A stretch of 64,000 nucleotides of DNA from JBAZOO01 sp041648735 (GTDB taxonomy: Bacteria > Verrucomicrobiota > Lentisphaeria > Oligosphaerales > CAITYL01): the NCBI GenBank assembly GCA_041648735.1, contig JBAZOO010000008.1, positions 1 through 64,000 of the forward strand, read 5' to 3'. The notes under the pieces are model-generated. The model worked only from the letters and a program-made list of their open reading frames with translations, was not told the origin of the DNA and searched no databases. Of the stretch, positions 7,960-17,494 are shown in pieces (the first letter of the stretch is position 1; every line of letters begins with the position of its first letter). A program made the position numbers and the translations under genes.

Positions 7960-9431
7960 CCAGCCCCGGCCGCCGCCCCGCCACTGCCGCCCGCCTCTGG
8001 CTCCTGGCGCTCCCGCTCCTGCTGCTGGCCGTCGCCGGCGGCTACCTCCTCGGCCGCCGCGGCGGCCGCGCGGAGTCCGCAACGGCGGCGGCCCCCGCGG
8101 CGCCGAAAACGATCTACACCTGTTCCATGCATCCGCAGATCCGCCGGCCAGCGCCCGGCAACTGCCCGATCTGCGAAATGCCGCTGGTCCCCGTCACCGC
8201 CGGCGCCGCCCCGGCGGCGGAAGGCGGCGAAGGGGATGAGCAACTGCTGGCCCTCTCCAGGCGCGCCTTGGCGCTGGCCGGGGTCGAGACCGCCGTGGTC
8301 ACGCGCCGCGAACTGGTCCGCGAACTCCGCGCCTTCGGCAAGATCCAGGTCAACGAACGGGCGCTGGCGACCATCACCCCGCGCTTCGACGGCTATGTCG
8401 AGCGGCTGTTCGTTGACTTCACCGGCGTCCAGGTGCGGGCCAGCGACCATTTGGCCGAAGTCTACGGTCCCGACCTGGTGGTGGCGCAGCAGGAGTTCCT
8501 CATCGCCCTGGCCGTGGGCGCCGATCCGCGCCTGGTGGAAAGCGCCCGGCTCAAGCTCCGCCGCTGGGGCATCGCCGAGGCGGAGATCGCCGAACTGGAG
8601 AAAACCCGGCGCGTGGCGGAACGGCTGACCCTGCGTTCGCCCATCACCGGCACCGTGCTCGAAAAGAACGCCGTGCTCCAAGGCGCCTTCAAGGCGGGCG
8701 ACGCGCTGTACCGCGTGGCCGACCTCGCCACCGTCTGGGTCTACCTGGAGCTGTATGAAATGGACCTGGCCAGCGTCCGCTACGGCCAGGAGGTCGAACT
8801 CCGCGCCGAGGCCTGGCCCGGCGAAGTGTTCCATGGCCAGGTGACCTTCATCAATCCGGTGCTGGACGAGGCCACGCGCACCGTCAAGGTCCCCGTGCAT
8901 GTCGCCAACCCGGACGGCCGGCTCCGGCCCGGCATGTTCGTCTCCGCCGTGATCCGTGCGCCGCTGCTGGCCGACGGCCGGGCCGCCCCCACCGGCGTCG
9001 AGGGGCGCTTCTCCTGCCCCATGCATCCCCAGGTGCTGGCGGCGGCGGCGGGCGCCTGCCCTCTCTGCGAGATGCCGTTGCGGCAGATCCCGCCGCTGGC
9101 GCCGCCGGTGGCGCCGGCCGACCGCCTGGCGCTGGCCGTCCCCGCCTCGGCGGTGCTTGACAGCGGCGTGCGCCAGCTCGTCTTCGTCGAGGTCGAGAAG
9201 GGGCATTTCCGCGCCACGCCGGTGACGCTCGGGCCGCGGGCGGGCGACTGGTACATGGTGCTCGCCGGACTGGCCGCGGGGGATGAGGTCGCCGTGCGCG
9301 GCAACCTCCTGCTCGACAGCCAGTTCCAGATCCAGGGGCTGCCCTCCGCCCTCACCCCGCCCCCGGCCGCGGGCAGCCCCGGGCCAACTCCCGCCGCGCC
9401 GCCGCCGCCGCCGCCCGGCCACCAGCACTGA
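7956..9431 (+). CDS. RND periplasmic adaptor (CusB-like) with two heavy-metal-binding domains
   Basis: A 491-residue membrane-fusion protein: N-terminal membrane anchor (about 12-33), then a first metal-binding finger with SMHPQ and CPICEMPL, a hairpin/lipoyl/beta-barrel adaptor core (residues ~85-330), a second finger with CPMHPQ and CPLCEMPL (~350-380), and a C-terminal domain ending in a Pro/His tail. CusB-type adaptors usually carry one such finger, or none, near the N terminus; a second copy placed after the core is unusual. It links the inner-membrane pump to the TolC-like tunnel and may present Cu+, Ag+ or another soft metal. Confidence 0.88.
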   Translation: MTSPGRRPATAARLWLLALPLLLLAVAGGYLLGRRGGRAESATAAAPAAPKTIYTCSMHPQIRRPAPGNCPICEMPLVPVTAGAAPAAEGGEGDEQLLALSRRALALAGVETAVVTRRELVRELRAFGKIQVNERALATITPRFDGYVERLFVDFTGVQVRASDHLAEVYGPDLVVAQQEFLIALAVGADPRLVESARLKLRRWGIAEAEIAELEKTRRVAERLTLRSPITGTVLEKNAVLQGAFKAGDALYRVADLATVWVYLELYEMDLASVRYGQEVELRAEAWPGEVFHGQVTFINPVLDEATRTVKVPVHVANPDGRLRPGMFVSAVIRAPLLADGRAAPTGVEGRFSCPMHPQVLAAAAGACPLCEMPLRQIPPLAPPVAPADRLALAVPASAVLDSGVRQLVFVEVEKGHFRATPVTLGPRAGDWYMVLAGLAAGDEVAVRGNLLLDSQFQIQGLPSALTPPPAAGSPGPTPAAPPPPPPGHQH

Positions 9432-9446
9432 CGAAGGGGAACGGCC

Positions 9447-12400
9447 ATGGTCGCAAAACTGATTGGCTGGTGCCTGCGCAACGCCGTCCTCATGCTGCTG
9501 GCCATCGGCGTCCTGCTGGTCGCTGGCGTCTGGTGCCTGCGCAACGCCACGGTCGACGCCATCCCCGACATCGGCGAGAAGCAGGTGATCGTCTTCGCCG
9601 ACTGGCCGGGCCGCTCGCCGCAGGACGTGGACAACCAGGTCACCTACCCGCTCGCCGCCGGCCTCACCGGCACGCCGGGCGTCAAGACGATCCGCTCCAT
9701 GTCCGGCTTTGGCTTCGGCATGGTCTTTGTCATCTTCGACGACCGCACCGACTACTACTGGGCCCGCTCCCGGGTGCTGGAGCGCCTCAACTCGGTCCAG
9801 GGGCGGCTGCCAGCCGGGGTGGTGCCGCAGCTCGGGCCGGACGCCACCGCGCTCGGCCAGATCTTCTGGTACACGCTGGAGGGGGAGGGGTTCGACCTCG
9901 CCGAGCTGCGCTCGATCCAGGACTGGTACGTCCGCTACCAGCTCAACGCCGTCGAAGGCGTCTCGGAGGTCGCCAGCGTCGGCGGCTTCGTCAAGCAATA
10001 CCAGATCGACGTCCACCCCGACAAGCTCCGCGCCCACGGGGTGACGCTGCCGGAGGTGTTCGAGGCGGTGCGCCGCTCGAACCTTGACGTCGGCGCCAAT
10101 ATCCTCGAACGCAACGGGATGGAGTTCTTCATCCGCGGCGTCGGCTTCCTTCGCGGCGTGGCGGACCTGGAGCGGATCGTGCTGCGCCAGCGGGAGGGCG
10201 TGCCGCTCCAGATCCGCCACGTCGCCACCGTCACCCTTGGCCCCGAGTTCCGCCGCGGCGCCCTCGACAACGCCGGGCGCGAGGCGGTCGGCGGCGTGGT
10301 CACCATGCGCTACGGCGAAAACCCGCGGCGCGTCCTGGAAAAGGTCAAGGCCCAGATCCAGCGGCTGGAGGCCGGGCTGCCGGCCAAGACCCTCGCCGAC
10401 GGCCGGCTCTCCCGCGTCCGGATCGTCCCGTTCTACGACCGCACCGACATCATCCACGAGGTGATGGCCACCCTCAGCACCGCCCTGCGCGAGGAACTGC
10501 TCCTCGCCGGCCTGGTCGTGCTCCTCTTCCTGCTCCACCTGCGCAGCACCCTGGCCGTGCTGCCGACCCTGCCGCTGAGCGTCGCCCTCTGCTTCATCCT
10601 GATGTACGTCTTCCGCATCGACTCCAACGTCATGTCCCTCGCCGGCCTGGCCATCGCCATCGGCGACGTCGCCGACATGGGGATCATCATGACCGAGAAC
10701 ATCTACCGCCACGTGGCCGCGCCCGACCGCCGGCGGAGCTTCTTCGAGACGGTCCACGCCGGCGCCAGCGAGGTCGGCGGCGCCATCCTCACCGCCGTCT
10801 CCAACACCCTCGTCTCCTTCATCCCCGTCTTCTTCCTCACCGGGCAGGAGGGGAAGCTGTTCCGCCCCCTGGCCTTCACCAAGACCTTCGCCATCGGCGC
10901 CTCGGTCGTGCTGGCAATCACCGTGGTGCCGTTCCTCTGCTACCTCCTCTTCCGTCCGGTGAAGGCCTCGCGGCGGACGGTGTGGACGGTGGCGGTTGCG
11001 CTGGGGCTGCTGGCGGCGGCGGCCACCCGGCTGGTGCTCGCCCCCACCCTGGCCGGGAGCCTCTACAGCGGCTGGCCGACGGCGCTGGCCGCGGGGGTGA
11101 TCGTCACCCTCGCCGTGGCGCGGCTGGCGCGGGAACGCTTCCAGCCGCTGGAGGCGAACCTGGTCTCACGCGGCATCGCCCGGGTCTACCGCCCCACCCT
11201 GGCCTGGGTGCTGGACCACAAGGCCGCCTTCCTCTGCCTGCCGCTGGCGCTGCTGCTGGCCGGCTTCACGGTCTGGCTCGGCGCCGGCACCGTCTTCCAG
11301 CCGGCGGAATGGCTGGTGAACCGCTTCGCCCACGCCAAAGCCTCGCCCGAACTCAAGCGCGAGATGCTCCTCCCACCGGCCGCGCCCGCGCGCCGCCCCC
11401 TGCTCGAACTCGGCCAGCTCCGCTGGCAGCGGCTGCGGACTCCGCACGGCGAGCGCTCCCGCCTGCTCTGGCGGCGGCCCGACCCCGGCGAACGCCAGGC
11501 CGAGGCGGATGCCGGCATTACCGTGCTCGCGGAGCGGCGCATCCTGCCGGGGCTCGGCCGCGAGTTCATGCCGCCCCTTGACGAAGGGTCGTTCCTCTAC
11601 ATGCCCTCGCTCCTGCCGCAGGCCGGCCTCTCCGAGGCGGTGCGCGTCAACAGCCTCCAGGACCGGCTGATCGCCAGCGTCCCGGAAGTCGAGTCGGTGG
11701 TCGGCAAGCTCGGCCGCGCCGAGACCGCGCTCGATCCCGCGCCGATCGGCATGATGGAGACGATCATCATCCTCAAGCCCGAGGCGGAATGGCGGCGGGT
11801 GCCGGTCCGCCGTTTCTTTTCGGGCTGGCCGCGCTGGCTGCGCGCGCCGCTTGCCCGGCTCTGGCCCGAAACCCGGCCGCTCACCAAGGGCGAAATCCTC
11901 GGCGAACTCCAGGAGATGACCGCCATCCCCGGCGTGCTCCCTTCCTGGCTCCAGCCGATCCAGACCCGCCTGGTCATGCTCCAGACTGGCTTCCGCGCCA
12001 TGATGGGCGTCAAAATCTACGGCGCCGACCTGCGCCAGATCGAACAGGCCGCCTTGCAAGTCGAGGGAATCCTCAAGCAGGTCCCCGGGGCGAGCGACGT
12101 CGTCGCCGACCGCATCGTCGGCAAGCCCTATCTCCAGTTCGAGATTGACCGCGACCGCATCGCCCGCCATGGCGTCGCCGTCCAGGACGTGCAGGACGTG
12201 CTGGAAGTCGCCGTCGGCGGCGTGACCCTGACCCAGACCGTCGAGGGGCGCGAACGCTACCCGGTGCGCGTCCGCTACCTGCGCGACTTCCGCGAGGATC
12301 TGCCGGCGCTGGAGAAGGTGCTCGTCCCCGCCAGCAACGGCGCCGAGATTCCCCTCGCCCAACTCGTCACCATCCGCACCGTCATCGGCCCGCAGGAGAT

Positions 12401-13130
12401 CAAGGGGGAGCGCGGCCTGCTGGTCGGTTACGTCACCCTCAACACCCGCGACCGCGATGAGGTGTCGGTGGCGGCGGACGGCGAGGCGGCCTTGCAGGCA
12501 GCGGTGCGCGACGGCCGGCTCGCCCTCCCGCCCGGCATGTACTGGGAATGGTCCGGCCAGTTCGAGAACCAGCAGCGCGCCATGGCCCGCCTGCGGCTCC
12601 TCGTCCCGGCCTGCCTCCTGATCATGTTCGTCATGCTCTACCTCGGCTTCCGCCGCTGGTGGGTCGCGCCGGCGATCTTCTTTGGCGTGCTGGTCTCGGC
12701 CTCCGGCGGCTTCATCCTCCTCGGGCTGTGGGGCGTCAACCTCTCCGTCGCCGTCTGGGTCGGCTTCCTCGTGCTCTTTGGCGTGGTTGACGACGACGGC
12801 GTGGTGATCGCGACCTACCTCGAAGGCCTCTTCGACGCCCGCGCCGCCCCCTTCCGCGACATCGCCGAAATCCGCGCCACCGTCATCCAGGCCGGGCTCA
12901 AACGCATCCGCCCTTGCCTGATGACCACCGCCACCACCGTCTTCGGCCTGCTGCCGGTCTTCTGGGCCAGCGGCCGCGGCGCCGACGTCATGCGCCCCAT
13001 GGCCATCCCGAGCATGGGCGGCATGGCCATCAGCCTGATCACCCTCTTCATCGTCCCCTGCCTCTTCTGCGCCGTCGAGGAGTGGAAATGGCGCCGCGCC
13101 CACCCGGCGCCCGCCACCACCCCTGCCTGA
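9447..13130 (+). CDS. CusA/CzcA-family heavy-metal efflux RND permease
   Basis: A 1227-residue inner-membrane pump. Conserved RND landmarks are DAIPDIGEKQVIVF near residue 32, GIAIGDVADMG-like TM4 with its charged Asp, LGREFMPPLDEGSFLYMP before the second periplasmic domain, and VGFLVLFGVVDDDGVV in TM10. Family members are about 1020-1060 residues; the extra ~170 lie mainly between TM6 and the second porter domain and include two further hydrophobic stretches plus an Arg-rich segment (residues ~510-700). Proton-driven export of Cu/Ag or divalent metals is expected. Followed by a hairpin that may terminate the operon. Confidence 0.9.
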   Translation: MVAKLIGWCLRNAVLMLLAIGVLLVAGVWCLRNATVDAIPDIGEKQVIVFADWPGRSPQDVDNQVTYPLAAGLTGTPGVKTIRSMSGFGFGMVFVIFDDRTDYYWARSRVLERLNSVQGRLPAGVVPQLGPDATALGQIFWYTLEGEGFDLAELRSIQDWYVRYQLNAVEGVSEVASVGGFVKQYQIDVHPDKLRAHGVTLPEVFEAVRRSNLDVGANILERNGMEFFIRGVGFLRGVADLERIVLRQREGVPLQIRHVATVTLGPEFRRGALDNAGREAVGGVVTMRYGENPRRVLEKVKAQIQRLEAGLPAKTLADGRLSRVRIVPFYDRTDIIHEVMATLSTALREELLLAGLVVLLFLLHLRSTLAVLPTLPLSVALCFILMYVFRIDSNVMSLAGLAIAIGDVADMGIIMTENIYRHVAAPDRRRSFFETVHAGASEVGGAILTAVSNTLVSFIPVFFLTGQEGKLFRPLAFTKTFAIGASVVLAITVVPFLCYLLFRPVKASRRTVWTVAVALGLLAAAATRLVLAPTLAGSLYSGWPTALAAGVIVTLAVARLARERFQPLEANLVSRGIARVYRPTLAWVLDHKAAFLCLPLALLLAGFTVWLGAGTVFQPAEWLVNRFAHAKASPELKREMLLPPAAPARRPLLELGQLRWQRLRTPHGERSRLLWRRPDPGERQAEADAGITVLAERRILPGLGREFMPPLDEGSFLYMPSLLPQAGLSEAVRVNSLQDRLIASVPEVESVVGKLGRAETALDPAPIGMMETIIILKPEAEWRRVPVRRFFSGWPRWLRAPLARLWPETRPLTKGEILGELQEMTAIPGVLPSWLQPIQTRLVMLQTGFRAMMGVKIYGADLRQIEQAALQVEGILKQVPGASDVVADRIVGKPYLQFEIDRDRIARHGVAVQDVQDVLEVAVGGVTLTQTVEGRERYPVRVRYLRDFREDLPALEKVLVPASNGAEIPLAQLVTIRTVIGPQEIKGERGLLVGYVTLNTRDRDEVSVAADGEAALQAAVRDGRLALPPGMYWEWSGQFENQQRAMARLRLLVPACLLIMFVMLYLGFRRWWVAPAIFFGVLVSASGGFILLGLWGVNLSVAVWVGFLVLFGVVDDDGVVIATYLEGLFDARAAPFRDIAEIRATVIQAGLKRIRPCLMTTATTVFGLLPVFWASGRGADVMRPMAIPSMGGMAISLITLFIVPCLFCAVEEWKWRRAHPAPATTPA

Positions 13131-13134
13131 ATCC

Positions 13135-13176
13135 CCGGCTCGCACCAGCCGGAACGCCGGATTTCGGCGCCGTTTT
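13135..13176 (+). terminator. possible terminator after efflux operon
   Basis: Two adjacent hairpins follow the permease stop: ccggct/agccgg (13135-13152) and cgccg/cggcg (13155-13169), the second followed by CCGTTTT. The T tract is short. Confidence 0.4.
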
Positions 13177-13605
13177 CCCCGGTCGCCCCCGTATTCCCCC
13201 CGTCCGGTCCGGCCCGTGAAAGCAAAATTCCGATCAGTGCCTGGACGGCAGGTCCCACGCTTCAGCGGGGGCTGTTTTTGGCGGCTTTTCGCCTTGTATG
13301 GTCACCCGAGGCATTCAACTCTCCGCTTTTCCGCCTCCGCGAGAATGGGTCATCAACTCGTCGTGGGGGAGATGGGGACGGGTGAATTGTGACGTCCCCC
13401 ACGATGGCGCATGGGGTGAGGCGGCAAGAAATACCACAATTCACCCGTCTCCAAGCACCACCACCCACGCAAAACCGGTTCCGGGGGTTCCAGACCGCCC
13501 GGAGCGCCCCTCCCGCCTACGAAACAGCCGCCCCCGGCAACTCCCCGGGGCGGTGATATAATAGCCATCCGCGTACCGGTGACGGTTTGCGGCTTGGAGA
13601 TTACG
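13177..13605. repeat. non-coding spacer with dispersed repeats and interleaved inverted repeats
   Basis: No gene is visible. 13217-13238 is a 22-bp unit found again with one mismatch at 20822-20843. 13239-13256 is a copy of the GCCTGGACGGCAGGTCC repeat that recurs inside the following gene. A perfect 15-bp inverted repeat (13377-13391 with 13435-13449) is interleaved with a second one (13361-13369 with 13395-13403), so the two hairpins are mutually exclusive or form a pseudoknot. Confidence 0.7.
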
Positions 13606-16600
13606 ATGGGGGACATTGGCAGTTTCATCACCCGCTGGCAGAAGGCGGCCGCGTCCGAGCGCGCCAACTACCAGCTTTTCCTCTCCGAACTCTGCGACGT
13701 CCTTGGCGTCCCGCGCCCCGAGCCCTCCACCGGCGATGCCGCCCGCGACACCTATGTCTTCGACAAACCCGTCGCCCGCCCCAACCGCGACGGCACCACG
13801 ACCATCGGCTTCATTGACCTCTACAAGGCCGGCTGTTTCGTGCTGGAGGCCAAGCAGGGCGCCAACGAGGACGCGTCCGCCACCGCCGGCCGCGCCGGCC
13901 ATGGCAAGCGCGGCACCCGCGGCTGGGACACCGCCCTGGAACGCGCCTACAACCAGGCCGCCGCCTACATCAAGAGCCTTCCCGCCGCCGCCGGCCGCCC
14001 GCCCTTCCTCATCGTCTGCGACGTCGGCTATGTCATCGAACTCTATTCCGAGTTCACCAGCACCGGCGGCACCTACGTCCGCTTCCCCGATCCCCAGCAC
14101 CACCGCATCTACCTCGAGGACCTCGCCCGCCCCGAAATCCGCGAGCGCCTGCAAAAAGTCTGGACCGCCCCCCTCGACCTCGACCCCGCCCGCTACGCCG
14201 CCGCCGTCACCCGCGACGTCGCCGCCAAGCTCGCCGAACTCGCCCGCGGCCTCGAACTCGCCGGCCACGCCCCCGCCGTCATCGCCCCTTTCATCCAACG
14301 CTGCCTCTTCACCATGTTCGCCGAGGATGTGGATCTTCTCAAACGCGGCGGCTTCGAGCAAATCCTCCGCGACAGCCTGGACCATCCCGAGGGCTTCCCC
14401 GCCATGGCCGGCCAGCTCTGGCGCGAAATGGCCGAAGGCGCCGCCTTCTCGCCCCTGCTCAAGTGCGCCGTCCCCTACTTCAACGGCGGCCTCTTCGACG
14501 ACACCACCGCGCTCCCCCTCGCCAAGCCCCAGATCGAGCTGCTCCGCGCCGCCGCCAGCGCCAACTGGGCCGCCGTCGAACCCGCCATCTTCGGCACCCT
14601 CCTCGAACGCGCCCTGGACCCCCGCGAACGCCACAAGCTCGGCGCCCACTACACCCCCCGCGCCTATGTCGAGCGCCTCGTCCAGCCCACCGTCATCCAG
14701 CCGCTCCGCGAGGAATGGGACGCCGTCCGCGCCGCCGCCGCCCAGCTCTGCGCCCTGGGCAAGGAGAAAAATGCCCGCGCCGCCGTCGAACAGTACCACC
14801 ACCGCCTCTGCGCCATCCGCGTCCTCGACCCCGCCTGCGGCTCCGGCAACTTCCTCTACGTCACCCTTGAACACCTCAAGCGCCTCGAAGGCGAAGTCCT
14901 CGATCTCTTCGAGCAGCTCGGCGGCCACGCCTTCCTCGAACTCCAGGGCTACCGCATCCGCCCCGAACAATTCCACGGCCTCGAGATCAACCCCCGCGCC
15001 GTCGCCATCGCCCAACTCGTCCTCTGGATCGGCTATTTCCAGTGGCACCACCGCGCCACCGGCCGCGCCAACACCGGCGACCGCCCGCTCCTGCCCAAAC
15101 AGAAAACCATCATCGAGCAAGACGCCGTCCTGGCCTACGAAGCCAAAACGCCAAGAATGGCTGAAACTGGACACGGGAAACTTGAAACTCGGGAACAGCC
15201 AGGGCTCTCGCCCGGCGAGGAATCGCCTGGACGGCAGATCCTCACCATCTGGGACGGTGTCACCACCAAGCCCCATCCCGTCACCGGCCGCGAAGTCCCC
15301 GACGAATCCGCCCGCATCCCCCTCTACGATTACGCCCATCCCACCCGCCCCGACTGGCCCGCCGCCGACTTCATCGTCGGCAACCCCCCGTTCATCGGCG
15401 CCTCCCGCATGCGCGACGCCCTCGGCGACGGCTATGTGGAAGCCCTCCGCGACGCCTGGGAAAATGCCGTCCCCGACTCCGCCGATTTCGTCATGTACTG
15501 GTGGCGCAAGGCCGCCGAACTCCTCGCCGCCGGCAAGATCCAGCGCTTCGGCTTCATCACCACCAATTCCATCCACCAGACCTTCAACCGCCGCGTGCTC
15601 GAACCGTTCCTGGCGGACTCCGCAAACCCCGTCCATCTCGCCTTTGCCATCCCCGACCATCCCTGGGTGGACGCCACGGACGGCGCCGCGGTCCGCATCG
15701 CCATGACCGTCGCCGCCCCCGGCAAGGCCCCCGGCACCCTCGCCAGCGTCGAAACCGAAACCGAAGCCGACAACGGCGAAGTCGCCGTCACCCTCGCCAG
15801 CCAGACCACCACCATCGCCGCCAACCTCCGCGGCGGCGCCGACCTCACCGCCTGCGGGCCACTGAAGGCCAATGGTCAGCTTGCCAGCGAAGGCGTAAAA
15901 CCGCATGGCATGGGATTTGTCATTGAGCCTGCATTGGCCAATCATTGGATTGCTGACAATCCGGCCATTGCCGCCGTAATCAAACCCTACAAGAATGGGC
16001 GCGACATCGCACAGACAAATCGCGATGTCTGTATCATCGACGCTTTCGGTCTCAGCGAAGCCGAGTTCCGGGAGCGTTTTCCCGCCGCCTACCAGCACGT
16101 CTTCACAACGGTCAAACCCGAACGTGACCAAAACAAACGCGACAGCTACCGCAAGAACTGGTGGATTTTTGGCGAACCACGCGGCAGCTTCCGCCCCGCG
16201 CTCGCCAACCTCCCGCGCTACATCGCCACCGTCAAGACCGCCAAGCACCGTGTCTTCACGTTTGTCCAAGCTCCCACACTGCCAGACAGCAAGCTGATAT
16301 GTTTTGCTTTCGACGACCCCTATTATCTGGGCGTTCTTTCCAGCATCATTCATGCGACTTGGACTCTCCGTGTCGGCGCACACTTGGGTGTTGGAAATGA
16401 TCCTACCTATGTCATTGGTTCAAGCTTTAACGCCTTCCCCTTCCCGGCGGCGAACGAGGAACAGAAAGCGCGCATCCGGGAGCTGGCGGAGCAGCTTGAC
16501 GCGCACCGCAAGCGCCAGCAGGCCGCGCATCCGGAACTGACTCTCACCGGTATCTACAACGTCCTCGAAAAATTGCGGACTTCGCAACCGCTCACCGCCA

Positions 16601-17298
16601 AGGAGAAGCAAATCCACGACGACGGCCTGGTCTCCGTCCTCAAGCAGCTCCACGACGACCTCGACCGCGCCGTGCTCGACGCCTATGGGTGGGTTTTATC
16701 CGACCGATCTGGCGAACACTCAAGCGCTGCCACCAATCCCAGTCTCCCGCCCGGCGAGGAGTTGCCTGGACGGCAGGTCCTGGCCGATCGTCTCGCCGCC
16801 GCCGCCACGAAGCCCGGTCTCCCGCCCGGCGAGGAGTTGCCTGGACGGCAGGTCCCGCCTGGACGGCAGGTCCCGCCTGGACGGCAGATCCCCGAAGCGC
16901 TGGAACAGGACATCCTCGCCCGCCTCGTCGCCCTCAACCGCGAACGTGCCGCCGAGGAAGCCGCCGGCCAGGTCCGCTGGCTCCGCCCCGACTACCAGGC
17001 CCCGGGAGCCGAAAACGCAGAAGGCGGAAGGGAGGACTTTGAAGACTTTGAGGACGGGGAGGACAAACGCCAGTGCCCGCCCTTGCCCGGTCTTCCGCCT
17101 TGCGAAGAGTTGCCGGGACGGCAGGTCGAGTGGCCCGGCGAACTCCCCGCCCAGTTCGCCCTGGTCCGGCGGCTCCTGGCCGAAACCGGCGGCAGCGCCG
17201 AAGCGCTCTCCGCCAGGCTCGCCGGCCGCGGCACCCCCAAGCGCCGCGCCCAAATCCAAGCCATCCTCGAAACCCTCCAAGCCCTCGGGCATGGATGA
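13606..17298 (+). CDS. type IIG (MmeI-like) restriction-modification enzyme
   Basis: Starting at ATG 13606 (GGAG 6 bases ahead), 1230 residues. The N-terminal nuclease shows D71, E81 and K83 in FIDLYKAGCFVLEAK, the D-x9-E-x-K spacing of the MmeI family. A helical linker with LFTMFAED follows, then a gamma-type N6-adenine methyltransferase: GAHYTPRAYVERL, motif I LDPACGSGNFL (~408) and motif IV NPPF (593-596), and a C-terminal target-recognition part. One chain thus cuts and methylates, with no separate specificity subunit needed. MmeI itself is about 920 residues; part of the excess is repeat-derived peptide of the PPGEELPGRQV type at ~533, ~1047, ~1071-1093 and ~1162. No neighbouring defence genes are seen. 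Confidence 0.88.
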   Translation: MGDIGSFITRWQKAAASERANYQLFLSELCDVLGVPRPEPSTGDAARDTYVFDKPVARPNRDGTTTIGFIDLYKAGCFVLEAKQGANEDASATAGRAGHGKRGTRGWDTALERAYNQAAAYIKSLPAAAGRPPFLIVCDVGYVIELYSEFTSTGGTYVRFPDPQHHRIYLEDLARPEIRERLQKVWTAPLDLDPARYAAAVTRDVAAKLAELARGLELAGHAPAVIAPFIQRCLFTMFAEDVDLLKRGGFEQILRDSLDHPEGFPAMAGQLWREMAEGAAFSPLLKCAVPYFNGGLFDDTTALPLAKPQIELLRAAASANWAAVEPAIFGTLLERALDPRERHKLGAHYTPRAYVERLVQPTVIQPLREEWDAVRAAAAQLCALGKEKNARAAVEQYHHRLCAIRVLDPACGSGNFLYVTLEHLKRLEGEVLDLFEQLGGHAFLELQGYRIRPEQFHGLEINPRAVAIAQLVLWIGYFQWHHRATGRANTGDRPLLPKQKTIIEQDAVLAYEAKTPRMAETGHGKLETREQPGLSPGEESPGRQILTIWDGVTTKPHPVTGREVPDESARIPLYDYAHPTRPDWPAADFIVGNPPFIGASRMRDALGDGYVEALRDAWENAVPDSADFVMYWWRKAAELLAAGKIQRFGFITTNSIHQTFNRRVLEPFLADSANPVHLAFAIPDHPWVDATDGAAVRIAMTVAAPGKAPGTLASVETETEADNGEVAVTLASQTTTIAANLRGGADLTACGPLKANGQLASEGVKPHGMGFVIEPALANHWIADNPAIAAVIKPYKNGRDIAQTNRDVCIIDAFGLSEAEFRERFPAAYQHVFTTVKPERDQNKRDSYRKNWWIFGEPRGSFRPALANLPRYIATVKTAKHRVFTFVQAPTLPDSKLICFAFDDPYYLGVLSSIIHATWTLRVGAHLGVGNDPTYVIGSSFNAFPFPAANEEQKARIRELAEQLDAHRKRQQAAHPELTLTGIYNVLEKLRTSQPLTAKEKQIHDDGLVSVLKQLHDDLDRAVLDAYGWVLSDRSGEHSSAATNPSLPPGEELPGRQVLADRLAAAATKPGLPPGEELPGRQVPPGRQVPPGRQIPEALEQDILARLVALNRERAAEEAAGQVRWLRPDYQAPGAENAEGGREDFEDFEDGEDKRQCPPLPGLPPCEELPGRQVEWPGELPAQFALVRRLLAETGGSAEALSARLAGRGTPKRRAQIQAILETLQALGHG
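15201..15241 (+). repeat. coding copy of GEELPGRQ-type dispersed repeat (copy 1)
   Basis: The ~40-bp element, core CGCCTGGACGGCAGATCC, lies in frame in the restriction-modification gene and encodes SPGEESPGRQI. It follows a low-conservation stretch just before the NPPF domain. Confidence 0.8.
16741..16891 (+). repeat. coding copies 2 and 3 of the repeat, copy 3 with two tandem half-units
   Basis: Two near-identical ~40-bp copies begin at 16741 and 16816 (core GCCTGGACGGCAGGTCC). The second is extended by two more 17-18-bp half-units up to about 16891. All stay in frame, encoding PPGEELPGRQV followed by PPGRQV and PPGRQI. Confidence 0.85.
17089..17127 (+). repeat. diverged coding copy 4 of the repeat
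   Basis: GGTCTTCCGCCTTGCGAAGA at 17089 followed by GTTGCCGGGACGGCAGGTC aligns to copies 2 and 3 with several substitutions, encoding GLPPCEELPGRQV in frame. Confidence 0.75.
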
Positions 17299-17494
17299 TG
17301 GGAATTCAGGGGGGATGGAGTTGTGTTCTGGCGCATTGGTCGCAAGGCCACAAATACTAATATATATTGGCAAAAAGGCACGGAGAGGTGCCTCTTCGGC
17401 ATGGCACCGGCAAGCCTCCAATTTGATACTCCACAAAGCGCAATCCCGTTGTTGGAACGGCTACGCATGGGGCGGGTTGATGAGAAAATCGGCC

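Noticed and set aside
7770..10757. 995-codon minus-strand open frame
   Set aside because: Antisense to the efflux adaptor and pump genes, composed of His/Gln/Gly/Val-rich low-complexity sequence, no ribosome site.
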